A stretch of 64,000 nucleotides of DNA from Candidatus Methanoperedens sp. (GTDB taxonomy: Archaea; Halobacteriota; Methanosarcinia; Methanosarcinales; Methanoperedenaceae). The notes beneath the pieces were generated by a model, which saw nothing but the letters and a program-made list of their open reading frames with translations, made no database searches and was not told the origin of the DNA. This document shows, piece after piece, positions 8,385 through 16,969 of the stretch. The position numbers were made by a program, and so were the translations under genes. The first letter of the stretch is position 1, and each line of letters starts with the position of its first letter. The stretch is taken from assembly GCA_026552955.1 (NCBI GenBank), contig JAPMTS010000012.1, positions 1-64,000 on the forward strand, read 5' to 3'.

Positions 8385-8561
8385 GAAATCGAAAATTCAC
8401 CCCCTATTTTCTTGAAACGCAGATATGTTGCATCGGTTATTTATCGAAGTTCAATCAAAAAAAGAAGAATTTTCAAAAAAATTCTCACTTTATCGGGGGT
8501 CATTTTCAAATATCACGAATTACTATTTCTCATGTAAAACTATATATTTTCTCACAATAAT

Positions 8562-8586
8562 CTATATATACTATAGAATATCAGTA
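8562..8586 (+). repeat. 25-bp operator-like direct repeat, copy 2
   Basis: Copy 2 reads CTATATATACTATA, then GAATATCAGTA, and ends 14 nt before the ATG of the AbrB-PhoU gene at 8601. Binding here would block transcription start or the leader, which fits autoregulation. See copy 1 at 8360-8384. Confidence 0.6.
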
Positions 8587-8600
8587 TAAAATAAGATATC

Positions 8601-9602
8601 ATGGAAACACGAAAAGTTTACGTAAGCGGCGGCTCTACCTATGTAATATCACTGCCCAAGAAGTGGGTCAAGCAGGTGAACCTGAAAGCAGGGGACTCGC
8701 TGGTGGTCACAGAGCATGGCAGTTCATTGCAGATCGAGTCAAGTATAATTGAAAAAGAATCACGGGCAAAGGAAATCAGGATATCACAGGTGAAATCGAG
8801 CGAATCACTTGAGCGTCTATTGATCGCTTTTTACCTGGTGGGTTACGATACGATCAACATAAAACTGGACAGGAAGGACCATCTTACATACCGGGAGAGT
8901 ATACGCAAGATCATTGACTATTTGATCGGTGTTGAAATAGTGGAGGATACCAACGAGATAATGATACTTGAGATAATGCTGGAATATAAACGTTTGAATA
9001 CCCGCCAGATACTCCAGAGAATGTTTTCCATAGACAAGTCAATGCTTCTTGATCTTGGCAGGGCTATGAAAACTTCGGACATAAGGCTGGCAAAAGATGT
9101 GATAGCAAGAGAGAAAGAAATCGACAGGCTTTATTTCCTGGTTGTGAGGCAGCTTAAGAGCGCTGTGGAATTCCAGCCTGTTGCTGAAAAACTCGGGATA
9201 GAATCCCAGAGGGATTGCCTTGGATACAGGATCGTGGTGAAAGTCCTTGAGAGAATTGCAGACCACATAGAAAACATGGCAAAAAGCTATATTCAGTTAT
9301 CTGAGATCCCTGACGAAATAAAGATGGATGAATTTATTGATCTTATTAATACTATGGCCCCAACGTTTGAGAAATCCCTCCGGGCATTATTTACCAGGAG
9401 TGATGAAATGGCTGAACTGGTTTTCCAGGAATTAAAGAATATCGAAAAAAATTATTCCGATATTTCAAAAGAATTGTTCAATAGAGAAGATATACAAATT
9501 GCGATCTTAGAGAAATCAATGCTTGACAGCCTTGGAAGAATAGCCAACTATAGCGGGGATATCGCAGAAGTAGCCATCAATATGTCTAAAGAAGTATATT
9601 GA
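8601..9602 (+). CDS. AbrB-domain PhoU-family phosphate regulator
   Basis: 333 residues. The N-terminal 45 residues form a SpoVT/AbrB swapped-hairpin DNA-binding domain (RKVYVSGGSTYVISLPKKWV, then LKAGDSLVV). Two PhoU helical repeats follow (about 110-210 and 225-330), with acidic motifs such as REKEIDRLYFLVVRQL. This archaeal architecture links PhoU-type sensing directly to DNA binding, in place of the bacterial PhoR/PhoB relay. Divergent orientation from pstS and the repeats in the intergenic region suggest that it regulates the Pst operon and itself. Confidence 0.88.
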   Translation: METRKVYVSGGSTYVISLPKKWVKQVNLKAGDSLVVTEHGSSLQIESSIIEKESRAKEIRISQVKSSESLERLLIAFYLVGYDTINIKLDRKDHLTYRESIRKIIDYLIGVEIVEDTNEIMILEIMLEYKRLNTRQILQRMFSIDKSMLLDLGRAMKTSDIRLAKDVIAREKEIDRLYFLVVRQLKSAVEFQPVAEKLGIESQRDCLGYRIVVKVLERIADHIENMAKSYIQLSEIPDEIKMDEFIDLINTMAPTFEKSLRALFTRSDEMAELVFQELKNIEKNYSDISKELFNREDIQIAILEKSMLDSLGRIANYSGDIAEVAINMSKEVY

Positions 9603-9752
9603 ATTTCTGCAAAAAAAATCCACACGGTAAATCCGCGTGTATTCTCGTAATTTGAAAAAACATGATTCTGGCCAGTATTTTTTTTCCGGAAAATATGAAA
9701 TAGCACGGTATGAAAATGACCTTATAAGAATACGTGTCTTATTCATACAAAT

Positions 9753-10676
9753 ATGAGCCTGATATTAATAGCAATAGGTGGAAATGCAATATTACACCCG
9801 GAAAAGGGAAATCCGCAAGAGCAGCAGGAAAAGATAGATGGAACATGCAAGGAGATTGCCAGGATAATAAGAGGAGGTGTTGATGTGGTCCTTACACACG
9901 GCAACGGGCCCCAGATCGGAAATATCCTTGCGATGCAGGAAGAATGCGGACTTGTGCATCCCCAGCCGCTGGATATCTGCGGAGCCCAGACCCAGGGAAT
10001 GCTTGGTTATTTGCTGCAGAGGTCACTTTTGAACATGTTCCGGGAAATCGGGATCAAGAAACAGGTGACGACAATTATTACCCAGGTGATTGTTGATGGA
10101 TCATGCGAATCATTCCAAAACCCCACAAAGCCGATAGGTCTTTATTATCAGGAAGAAAGGGCAAAGACAATGATGAATGCAGGTGTAAAGATGATCCATG
10201 ATAGAAAAGGATACAGAAGAATAGTTCCCTCGCCAATGCCCTTCAACATTGTGGAAGAAGATATCATTAAGAAACTAATTTCTGAAGGTGTACTGGTTAT
10301 CACAGCGGGCGGGGGAGGTATCCCAGTCATTGAAAGAAACGGCGTACTCGAAGGTATTGAAGCTGTGGTTGATAAAGACCTGACAGGAAGCCTGCTGGCA
10401 AACAAGATCGGGGCTGAAATTTTTTTGATACTTACGGATGTTGAAAATGCGGCTTTGAATTATAGAAAAACCAACCAGGTCGACCTTCGGGAAATCACTG
10501 TTCATGAAGCGGAACTATACATAAAAGAGGGACATTTCGGAAAAGGAAGCATGGAACCCAAGATGCTTGCTGCTGTCAGGTTTATAAGGTCGGGGGGAAA
10601 ATCGGCCATCATATCAAGCCTTGATAAAGCAATTGATGCACTTGCTGGAAAAGCTGGTACAAGAATTATTGCCTGA
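9753..10676 (+). CDS. arcC: Carbamate kinase
   Basis: A 307-residue amino-acid kinase-fold protein with IAIGGNAILHP at the N-terminus, THGNGPQIGN near residue 48 and the nucleotide-binding AGGGGIPV near residue 187, all carbamate kinase hallmarks. It interconverts carbamoyl phosphate plus ADP with ATP plus carbamate. No arginine deiminase or ornithine carbamoyltransferase gene is nearby, so its pathway role here is not shown. The next gene encodes another phosphoryl-transfer enzyme, possibly functionally linked. Confidence 0.92.
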   Translation: MSLILIAIGGNAILHPEKGNPQEQQEKIDGTCKEIARIIRGGVDVVLTHGNGPQIGNILAMQEECGLVHPQPLDICGAQTQGMLGYLLQRSLLNMFREIGIKKQVTTIITQVIVDGSCESFQNPTKPIGLYYQEERAKTMMNAGVKMIHDRKGYRRIVPSPMPFNIVEEDIIKKLISEGVLVITAGGGGIPVIERNGVLEGIEAVVDKDLTGSLLANKIGAEIFLILTDVENAALNYRKTNQVDLREITVHEAELYIKEGHFGKGSMEPKMLAAVRFIRSGGKSAIISSLDKAIDALAGKAGTRIIA

Positions 10677-10936
10677 AGTGTGGATTCGGCGCTAATATAC
10701 TTTCAAGTGTCATTGGTACAGGGAAAAAAAATAGGACGTAGGACACGGATTGCGCGGATACTCACGGATCCACCCGCGCGGAGACGCCAACGCCAAAAGG
10801 GTAAAGGGGAAATTGGAAATTTAATAGAAATCATAAAAAGATATTAGCCATTAAATTCCTTAACCTATAATCGATGGACTACTCTTTAACTTCCGGTATG
10901 TTTAAATTGAATGATAGCAAACCCATATAACGCTTT
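10677..10936. other. Intergenic region with GC-rich palindromic patch
   Basis: 260 nt without a supported gene. Around 10735-10795 is a GC-rich patch with CACGGAT-type repeated words and GCGCGGAT / CCGCGCGG complementary segments, unlike the AT-rich surroundings. It could be a degenerate interspersed repeat. The 80 nt before 10937 are AT-rich and probably hold the promoter of the next gene. Confidence 0.35.
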
Positions 10937-12271
10937 ATGAAAACAAAAGTTATAATAATGGGGGCAGCAGGGCGCGATTTCCATAATTTTAATGTTTTCT
11001 TCAGGAATAATGCAGATTACGAAGTGGTGGGATTCACGGCAGCCCAGATCCCGGGCATATCCGGGCGCGTCTATCCGAAGCAGTTGGCGGGGCGGTTGTA
11101 TTCCAGAGATATACCTATATACCCTGAAGAAAAATTAACACAGATCATTAAAGAGAATAACGTAGACCAGGTAATACTTGCTTATTCTGACCTCTCGCAT
11201 GCAAATGTCATGCAAAAAGCTTCAATTGTTCTTGCAGCAGGTGCGGATTTCCGGTTGATGGGGACAAAAAGCACCATGCTTCGATCAAAGAAACCTGTGA
11301 TATCGGTATGCGCGGTCAGAACCGGTTCGGGCAAGAGCCCCACTTCACAAAAAATTGTAGGAATACTAAAGGCAAAAGGTATCAGTGTAGTTGTTGTACG
11401 CCACCCGATGCCGTATGGTGACCTCCTGAAGCAGGAATGCCAGAGGTTTGCATTGATGGAAGATTGTTCGAGCAACGCTTGCACGATAGAGGAGAGGGAA
11501 GAATATGAGCCATATATCTGCTGCGGAACCGTTGTTTATAGTGGAGTTGACTTCAGTAAGATACTGAAAGCCGCCCAGGATGAAGCCGATATCATCATCT
11601 GGGATGGCGGAAATAATGACATCCCATTTTTTAAACCTGATCTCCATATCGTTATTGCGGATCCTCTCAGGCCAGGCCATGAACTCACCTATTATCCCGG
11701 GGAAGTTAATATCCGCCTTGCGGACATAGTGATCGTCAATAAAGTGGACTCAGCCCGGAAAGAAGATGTGGAAACCGTGATCAGGAATGTAAGATCCATA
11801 AATGATCACGCAAGGATCATAAAAGCCAATTCTGCAATAACCGTCGAAGATCAGGAATTAATAAAAGGAAAGCGAGTCCTGGTTGTAGAGGACGGCCCTA
11901 CTCTCACTCATGGGGGAATGGCATTTGGCGCCGGTACGATTGCAGCAAGAAAATTCGAAGCTTCACAGATCATTGACCCGCGTCCCACCACCCTGGGTTC
12001 CATTCATACTGTTTATCAGGATTTCCCCCATATTGGCGCAGTCCTTCCTGCTATGGGATACAGCAAAGATCAGATGAAAGAACTTGAAGATACTATCAAC
12101 GCTTCGGACTGCGATGTCGTCATAGCAGGAACGCCGATAGATCTTGGAAGATTATTGAAGCTTAATAAACCGGTTATCCGGGTAAGATACACGATAGAGG
12201 AAGTGGATGAAACTCTTGATGAAATTATTGAGGATTTCTTAAGAGTGCGGCCAGTTTTCCAAAATCAGTGA
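10937..12271 (+). CDS. Cyclic 2,3-diphosphoglycerate synthetase-like P-loop protein
   Basis: A 444-residue protein with a Rossmann-like N-terminal part (VIIMGAAGRDFHNFNVFFR), a P-loop AVRTGSGKS near residue 132 and IIWDGGNNDIPFF near residue 218. This matches the archaeal cyclic 2,3-diphosphoglycerate synthetase family, often annotated simply as a GTPase. In some methanogens the family makes cDPG, a compatible solute and phosphate store. Its function here is not proven, since many organisms encoding it are not known to accumulate cDPG. Confidence 0.75.
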   Translation: MKTKVIIMGAAGRDFHNFNVFFRNNADYEVVGFTAAQIPGISGRVYPKQLAGRLYSRDIPIYPEEKLTQIIKENNVDQVILAYSDLSHANVMQKASIVLAAGADFRLMGTKSTMLRSKKPVISVCAVRTGSGKSPTSQKIVGILKAKGISVVVVRHPMPYGDLLKQECQRFALMEDCSSNACTIEEREEYEPYICCGTVVYSGVDFSKILKAAQDEADIIIWDGGNNDIPFFKPDLHIVIADPLRPGHELTYYPGEVNIRLADIVIVNKVDSARKEDVETVIRNVRSINDHARIIKANSAITVEDQELIKGKRVLVVEDGPTLTHGGMAFGAGTIAARKFEASQIIDPRPTTLGSIHTVYQDFPHIGAVLPAMGYSKDQMKELEDTINASDCDVVIAGTPIDLGRLLKLNKPVIRVRYTIEEVDETLDEIIEDFLRVRPVFQNQ

Positions 12272-12278
12272 AAACGTC

Positions 12279-13025
12279 TTATGATATAAGCTTCATTAGT
12301 AGTTTTCGACCTTCCCAGGTCTTGAAAATAGGAGTATTCCAATCCTGTTTAATTTTTTTTCGTTGGGTTTTTACTTCCTTTTGTTTTATGGGATTATAAC
12401 CTGTTTTTACCTGCGTTTCCCTGTAAACCAGTATTCCGCATCTTTGCCATACAGGTGTTTCAGCAAGATTTATTCCATTCTGGAATACAAGCTCATGAAT
12501 GTCGTTTGCTTTCATATTCTTAAGGCGTATTGCAGCCTCATTTTCGTTGAATCCTGATTTTAGCAGTGTGTAATATCCATAGGAACTTACATGATTTCTC
12601 CAGGTCTCGGCCTGTCTCCATAAAAGATATTGATAAATATCCTCTTTTCCCAGGAGGATGATCCTTGAATCAAAGGAAACCGGCTTTTCAAGCTCCAACC
12701 GGATAGTCAGCGCCGAGGATACAAATCCCGGGATAATAGAATCGATTTTCTCCACCCTGTTATTGTAAGGTATCTCATAGAAAAAGAAGGAGATCTCATC
12801 CGAGAATGTAAAAGCAAAGAGGGGATTCAGGCCGCTTTCCTTAAAAAATAATTCTATAGAATCCGCCATTGCATGGGCAAATCTTTCATCATATGGTTTT
12901 TGGAGCCCTTCGAGCGTGCGGCGAAAACTCCGGCCATCGATCCTTACAGCAAAAGGAGGGAACACCCTGAGGTGGGAATATATTTCCCTCTCTTTCATTT
13001 CATTTTCTGAAAAATCATCATCCAA
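12279..13025 (-). CDS. thg1: Thg1-like tRNA 3'-5' polymerase
   Basis: 248 residues. The metal-binding motif RIDGRSF (near residue 28) and FSDEISFFFYE (near 75) are the catalytic signatures of the tRNA-His guanylyltransferase / Thg1-like family, and the HINxLYN-type region is replaced by GYYTLLKSG. Archaeal members add or repair nucleotides at tRNA 5' ends in the 3'-5' direction. The gene is convergent with 10937-12271. An internal ATG at 12998 (MKEREIYSHLR) is an equally plausible start. Confidence 0.82.
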   Translation of the reverse strand: MDDDFSENEMKEREIYSHLRVFPPFAVRIDGRSFRRTLEGLQKPYDERFAHAMADSIELFFKESGLNPLFAFTFSDEISFFFYEIPYNNRVEKIDSIIPGFVSSALTIRLELEKPVSFDSRIILLGKEDIYQYLLWRQAETWRNHVSSYGYYTLLKSGFNENEAAIRLKNMKANDIHELVFQNGINLAETPVWQRCGILVYRETQVKTGYNPIKQKEVKTQRKKIKQDWNTPIFKTWEGRKLLMKLIS

Positions 13026-13031
13026 GGTTTA

Positions 13032-13325
13032 TTATCGGTCCTCTTCTTCAGGAATATCATACTCTTCCGCGATCTCTTCAGGTTTCTTGAACTGGTCTTT
13101 GACATGCCTGATCAGGATAACATCTGCAATTGCCGTAACCCATCTGAAAGGGACAACAACCCCTTTGCTGCTCGTATCGAACATATTGGGATTCAATTTT
13201 GTTGCAGCAAGACCTGTTGCTTTTTTTTCACTTACTTCAAGTACGACATCATTTACTTTTCCAATATATACTCCTTTTTCCGTGTAAATATTTAATCCGA
13301 ATAGTGTTGAAACCTCAGCCTGCAT
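13032..13325 (-). CDS. PRC-barrel domain protein
   Basis: A 97-residue PRC-barrel protein (GLNIYTEKGVYIGKVNDVVLE at the N-terminus, then a second half ending in an acidic tail EEYDIPEEEDR). Small archaeal PRC-barrel proteins are RNA- or division-associated adaptors with poorly known roles. The frame is open to 13466, but a strong ribosome site (GGAGGTGAT) sits just before ATG 13325, which fixes the start. It is divergent from gltX and co-directional with the Thg1-like gene 6 nt downstream. Confidence 0.82.
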   Translation of the reverse strand: MQAEVSTLFGLNIYTEKGVYIGKVNDVVLEVSEKKATGLAATKLNPNMFDTSSKGVVVPFRWVTAIADVILIRHVKDQFKKPEEIAEEYDIPEEEDR

Positions 13326-13415
13326 AATATCACCTCCACTAAATATGAATGATATCAATATAAACTTAATTGATACGCAGAAGGTTAATATTCCTATATG
13401 GTGATTTAGGCACCA

Positions 13416-15116
13416 ATGTTGACAACTGATGATATCAAAATACTTATAAAAAAATATGCGCTGCAAAATGCGGTAAAATACAATAAGCTGCCCCAGGCCG
13501 GTTCGGTCATGGGTAAAGTCATGGCAGCACCGGAACTGCGGACAAAGGCAAGGGAAGTGAATTCGCTCATAGGAGAAGTGCTGGATGAGATAAACAGGAT
13601 GTCTCCTGATTCATGGGAACAGGAACTGGAGAGGCTTGCACCTGAACTTATCGCAGAACTCAAGGAAAAGAAAGAGCCGGATAAAGGCCTTCCCCCGCTT
13701 ACCATAAAGGGCAAGCTTGTGATGAGGTTCGCGCCAAATCCCAATGGTCCGCCAACCATTGGGAGTTCAAGAGGTATTATTGTGAACTCGGAATATACGA
13801 AAAAATATAATGGCAAATTCATTGTCCGTTTTGATGATACAGACCCTGCCACAAAACGCCCCATGCTGGAAGCGTATGACTGGTATCTGGATGACTGCGA
13901 ATGGCTTGGCGCAAAACCGGACGAGGTGGTCATAGCCTCGGACAGGATCCAGAAATATTATGAGGTCGCCCAACAGCTCATTGAGAAAGGTTCGGCATAC
14001 GTCTGCTTCTGTGAGCAGGAAGAGTTCAAAGCGTTAAAGGATGTAAAGAAAGCCTGTCCGCACCGGGAAGAGGAAGTAGGGAAGAACCTTGAATCCTGGA
14101 AGAAGATGATATCAGGGGAGTACAAAGAGCAGGAGGCTGTGCTTCGGATCAAGACAGATATAGCTCATAAGGACCCTGCCATACGGGACTGGGTAGCATT
14201 CCGGATTATTAAAACACCGCATCCAAGACCTGCTGTAGGTGGTAAATATAATGTCTGGCCGCTTCTTGATTTTGAAGGAGCGGTTGAAGACCACTTCCTG
14301 GGTACCACGCTTATTATCCGGGGGAAGGACCTCGCAGACAGCGAGATCCGCCAGAGATATATTTATAAGTATATGGATTGGAAGTATCCTGAAACCATGC
14401 ACTGGGGACGCGTGCAGATACACGAGTTCGGGAAATTAAGCACGAGCGGCCTGAAAAAAGCGATATCAGAAGGAACATATACAGGGTGGGATGACCCGCG
14501 CTTACCTACGATCCGGGCGCTCCGGCGGCGCGGCATACGATCAGAGGCCCTTCGCAAATTCATGATAGAACTCGGTCTAGGCGAGACCGATATTAGTCTC
14601 AGCCTGGACACGCTTTATGCCGAGAACCGGAAAATCGTTGATCCTGCAGCCAACAGGTATTTTTTTGTCTGGAATCCTGTTGAACTTGAAGTAGAGGGTG
14701 CAGAACCAAAAGTGGCAAAAGCGCCGTTTCATCCTTCCAGGGGAGAGATGAGACAGATCCCTGTTGGAACAAAGATACTTATCTGCAAGAGCGACGTGGA
14801 TAACTTGAAAGAGGGAGAGCGTCTGCGTTTGAAGGACCTTTATAATATACAAGTAACGGGGATCTCGCCTCTTACTGCCAAATTCATCGGTACCGATATG
14901 GATCTAGTCAAGAAGGAAAAAGGGCGCATCATCCATTGGGCTGCGCCTGATGGACAGAAGGTGCGGATTCTTTCACCTGATGGCGAATATTCGGGGATTG
15001 CCGAGCATGGATTAGAAAAGGAGCTGGATAAAGTAGTGCAATTTGAAAGGTTTGGCTTCGTGAGGATTGACAGCATCAAGGATGATGAAGTCCTGGCGTA
15101 TTTTACGCATAAGTGA
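13416..15116 (+). CDS. gltX: Glutamyl-tRNA synthetase, archaeal type
   Basis: A 566-residue class I synthetase with the HIGH-equivalent PNPNGPPTIGSSRG near residue 107 and the KMSKS-equivalent LSTSGLKK near residue 342, both typical of archaeal/eukaryotic-type GluRS. A C-terminal beta-barrel anticodon-binding region follows. The long N-terminal helical extension before the HIGH motif is normal for archaea. It charges tRNA-Glu and, in organisms lacking GlnRS, usually tRNA-Gln for transamidation. Confidence 0.96.
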   Translation: MLTTDDIKILIKKYALQNAVKYNKLPQAGSVMGKVMAAPELRTKAREVNSLIGEVLDEINRMSPDSWEQELERLAPELIAELKEKKEPDKGLPPLTIKGKLVMRFAPNPNGPPTIGSSRGIIVNSEYTKKYNGKFIVRFDDTDPATKRPMLEAYDWYLDDCEWLGAKPDEVVIASDRIQKYYEVAQQLIEKGSAYVCFCEQEEFKALKDVKKACPHREEEVGKNLESWKKMISGEYKEQEAVLRIKTDIAHKDPAIRDWVAFRIIKTPHPRPAVGGKYNVWPLLDFEGAVEDHFLGTTLIIRGKDLADSEIRQRYIYKYMDWKYPETMHWGRVQIHEFGKLSTSGLKKAISEGTYTGWDDPRLPTIRALRRRGIRSEALRKFMIELGLGETDISLSLDTLYAENRKIVDPAANRYFFVWNPVELEVEGAEPKVAKAPFHPSRGEMRQIPVGTKILICKSDVDNLKEGERLRLKDLYNIQVTGISPLTAKFIGTDMDLVKKEKGRIIHWAAPDGQKVRILSPDGEYSGIAEHGLEKELDKVVQFERFGFVRIDSIKDDEVLAYFTHK

Positions 15117-15167
15117 CAAAAAAAAAGTGCATACTTATTTTTATAGTGTCAGTAGATATCCTTTTAT

Positions 15168-15617
15168 TTACCCCCCTAACACAGTTCGTTTGTTCAAACG
15201 CATCCCTACAATCCTTCCTATCATTATACCAGCAAGAATACTATAAGCAAAGGCTGTGAGGACAGAACCGTGTATCAAATTCCCAAAAAGCGATGTTCTT
15301 GATGCGGAAAAAGCCACATATATTAGCATTACAATAATACAAATCGTATCAAAACGAGAAACGAATTTTGCCTTCTCTTCATGCCAGTGAATAATAAACA
15401 TACGTGTTGCAATGAATCCAAGCAATAGACCCAACAGAAATCCGATAAGAGATAGCCCAATGCCTATAATGCCTTTCAAGACTTCAAATAACATAAGCTC
15501 GGTCAGGATGATACCTATCATATAAAATATCCTCATCCGAAAAATAAGCTTTCTGTCTCTGTGTTTCTCCTCCGGATATTCTTTTATATTCAGAAAATTT
15601 AAGATCTTTTTGGTCAT
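15168..15617 (-). CDS. Small polytopic membrane protein, unknown function
   Basis: 149 residues with four predicted membrane helices (about residues 30-50, 53-75, 87-108 and 112-135 from ATG 15617) and no recognised family motif. The frame extends to 15668, but the extra 17 codons are read from the orphan TnpB right end upstream, while AAAGGA precedes ATG 15617. The upstream transposon remnant therefore abuts its promoter. It is convergent with gltX. Confidence 0.6.
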   Translation of the reverse strand: MTKKILNFLNIKEYPEEKHRDRKLIFRMRIFYMIGIILTELMLFEVLKGIIGIGLSLIGFLLGLLLGFIATRMFIIHWHEEKAKFVSRFDTICIIVMLIYVAFSASRTSLFGNLIHGSVLTAFAYSILAGIMIGRIVGMRLNKRTVLGG

Positions 15618-15649
15618 TGAAGTTCCGTCCTTTGTATGTTTTTTGGCTT

Positions 15650-15760
15650 GTGAACTACCACCCTCCAAGTAAGTGGCTTCCCGTTTCCTTGTTGCTCCTC
15701 TATTGAGATTGCTCTACGGGCTTGAATTCCGGTAATACCTACCGTACAATTTAACGTTCG
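15650..15760 (-). mobile_element. Orphan TnpB right end (3' tnpB fragment)
   Basis: Read on the minus strand, this segment aligns with the last about 105 nt of the tnpB element at 53690-53799. Shared words include TACGGTAGGTATTACCGGAA versus the TACGGCAGGTATTGCCGGAA block, then AATTCA-GCCCGT, AGAGCAATC, CGGGAAGCC and the terminal GGTAGTTCAC. No tnpB body remains. In TnpB systems this is the omega-RNA scaffold region, so a solo RNA with a host-derived guide (bases below 15650) is conceivable. Confidence 0.75.
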
Positions 15761-15832
15761 TCTCTTTTTAATTATCATCGCAGATACATGGTCTTACCAT
15801 TTGATATATAAAATGAGAAGGCCATATTCATA

Positions 15833-16201
15833 TTATGTCTGTTTCTTGACTTTATTCAATAATTTATACCATTCATGAAAAAACAATACTAATCCCAAAA
15901 ATGCTATGAGTCTGAATAGTCCATAAGTTGTGGAGTCCGGTTCTAATTCCCCAAGACCTTCAAAAAAATTATGAAATGGCATAAAAACTCCTGTGATGGT
16001 TATGAATATGCTGCTTCTTATGAAACTTCCTTTTTGTGAAATTATTTCATCCGAATTCCTACAATCCTTTTTTAGGGACTTCCAAGTCAAAGCTATTTGA
16101 ATACCAAGATAAACCATGAACATGTAGAGTATAACTATAATTGCTTCAATAATTCTATATAAAGTATAATCATCAATTATGCTACCTAAAAACCTATCCA
16201 T
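15833..16201 (-). CDS. Small membrane protein, unknown function
   Basis: A 122-residue hydrophobic protein with three predicted membrane helices (from about residue 16 to 38, 63 to 80 and 95 to 113). No family recognised. ATG 16201 (MDRFLGSI) is taken as the start; ATG 16210 adds three residues. It is separated from the next leftward gene by the orphan TnpB end, so it is probably its own transcription unit. Confidence 0.5.
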   Translation of the reverse strand: MDRFLGSIIDDYTLYRIIEAIIVILYMFMVYLGIQIALTWKSLKKDCRNSDEIISQKGSFIRSSIFITITGVFMPFHNFFEGLGELEPDSTTYGLFRLIAFLGLVLFFHEWYKLLNKVKKQT

Positions 16202-16210
16202 GATAAACAA

Positions 16211-16507
16211 ATCCTTACTTTTTCCTTATATATAAGACTTTTCCCCAACTTTATCCAAAAATGCTTGAAAAAATGAAAGCAAAAAATCCTGGAATTGTTA
16301 ATCCAGAATTATCAACTGGGGATTTTTAACCCGGAGAAAATGGGGAAAATTAGACCGGAAATGACACTGGCTGCCACCATACCGAGTTAATGATAATAAT
16401 CAGTATAACAAGCATTTATTTTATATTTCAAAAGAGATACATATATATTGGATGGAACTTCATATAAGATTAATTGGAAAAATCTGTAAATAAGAGTGAT
16501 AAATAAT
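16211..16507. other. Intergenic region, AT-rich
   Basis: About 300 nt without a supported gene. It has a short inverted repeat CTGGA / TCCAG near 16292-16310. A TATA-like stretch near 16438-16450 could drive the small gene at 16508. Confidence 0.35.
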
Positions 16508-16612
16508 ATGAACTATAAATTAATAAGCATAAAATTTATAAGCTTTATAGCTTTGCTCGCGGTGATTGCATCGATGACAGGAATTGCCATTGCTAAATTA
16601 GCCATCGGTTAA
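16508..16612 (+). CDS. Possible 34-residue transmembrane peptide
   Basis: ATG to TAA encodes a 34-residue peptide that is one continuous hydrophobic helix with a basic N-terminus (MNYKLISIKF, then FIALLAVIASMTGIAIAKL). GAGTGA lies 8-13 nt upstream of the ATG as a possible ribosome site, with TATA-like sequence further upstream. The composition is that of a small membrane protein or bare signal peptide. Without homologues it could be fortuitous. Confidence 0.35.
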   Translation: MNYKLISIKFISFIALLAVIASMTGIAIAKLAIG

Positions 16613-16969
16613 TAGGTATAAAAGGTTCTATCAGTGTTTTTTTAATTTGTTATGGTGCTAATGAATTTAGGATAGGATAGGAGGAACCATAATTAAAAAT
16701 GAATTTTGGATAGGATAGGATAGGATAGTATGGTTCCCCTTAGCTATCCATTGGGTTGAACCTTTATATATTTTTTCCATGATTATGCCCAAATCTTGCG
16801 TGAACCTTTTCTTTCAATACGACCTGTGAATTTGCTTTCTTTATAGTTATTGAGGAGATATGGCAGGAATTTGTGTGAACGAAGTTTGTTCTATTTTGTC
16901 CTCCCAATGTGGGTAACAAGATTCCTGGATGGGGTTTCTCCCGTCCTGGTATTCGATGCCTTACCTTAT
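16613..16969. repeat. Intergenic region with GGATA tandem repeats
   Basis: About 350 nt. GGATA is repeated twice at 16670-16679 and four times at 16708-16727. The arrays are flanked by an inverted pair GGAACCATA (16683-16691) / TATGGTTCC (16729-16737), so they sit in or next to a potential hairpin. The rest (16740-16969), just after the cytochrome stop codon, shows no convincing gene. Confidence 0.55.

Larger units (their letters stand above)
8304..8600. promoter_or_regulatory. Divergent promoter region between pstS and the AbrB-PhoU gene
   Basis: A 297-nt AT-rich region with no convincing gene. It contains several TATA-like stretches (near 8337-8347 for pstS; near 8541-8550 and 8562-8575 for the rightward gene) and a 25-bp direct repeat listed separately. 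Divergent placement between the Pst operon and a DNA-binding PhoU protein makes it the natural site for phosphate-dependent control. This is inference from context. Confidence 0.55.

Noticed and set aside
9618-9645. Imperfect hairpin after the AbrB-PhoU gene as a terminator
   Set aside because: The stem is short with a mismatch, and no T-tract follows; too weak to list.
13326-13466. N-terminal extension of the PRC-barrel protein
   Set aside because: A strong GGAGGTGAT site sits directly before ATG 13325, and the extension overlaps the divergent gltX start and promoter.
16665-16730. GGATA repeats as a CRISPR array
   Set aside because: The unit is only 5 bp with no spacers and no cas genes in the window; it is a simple tandem repeat.
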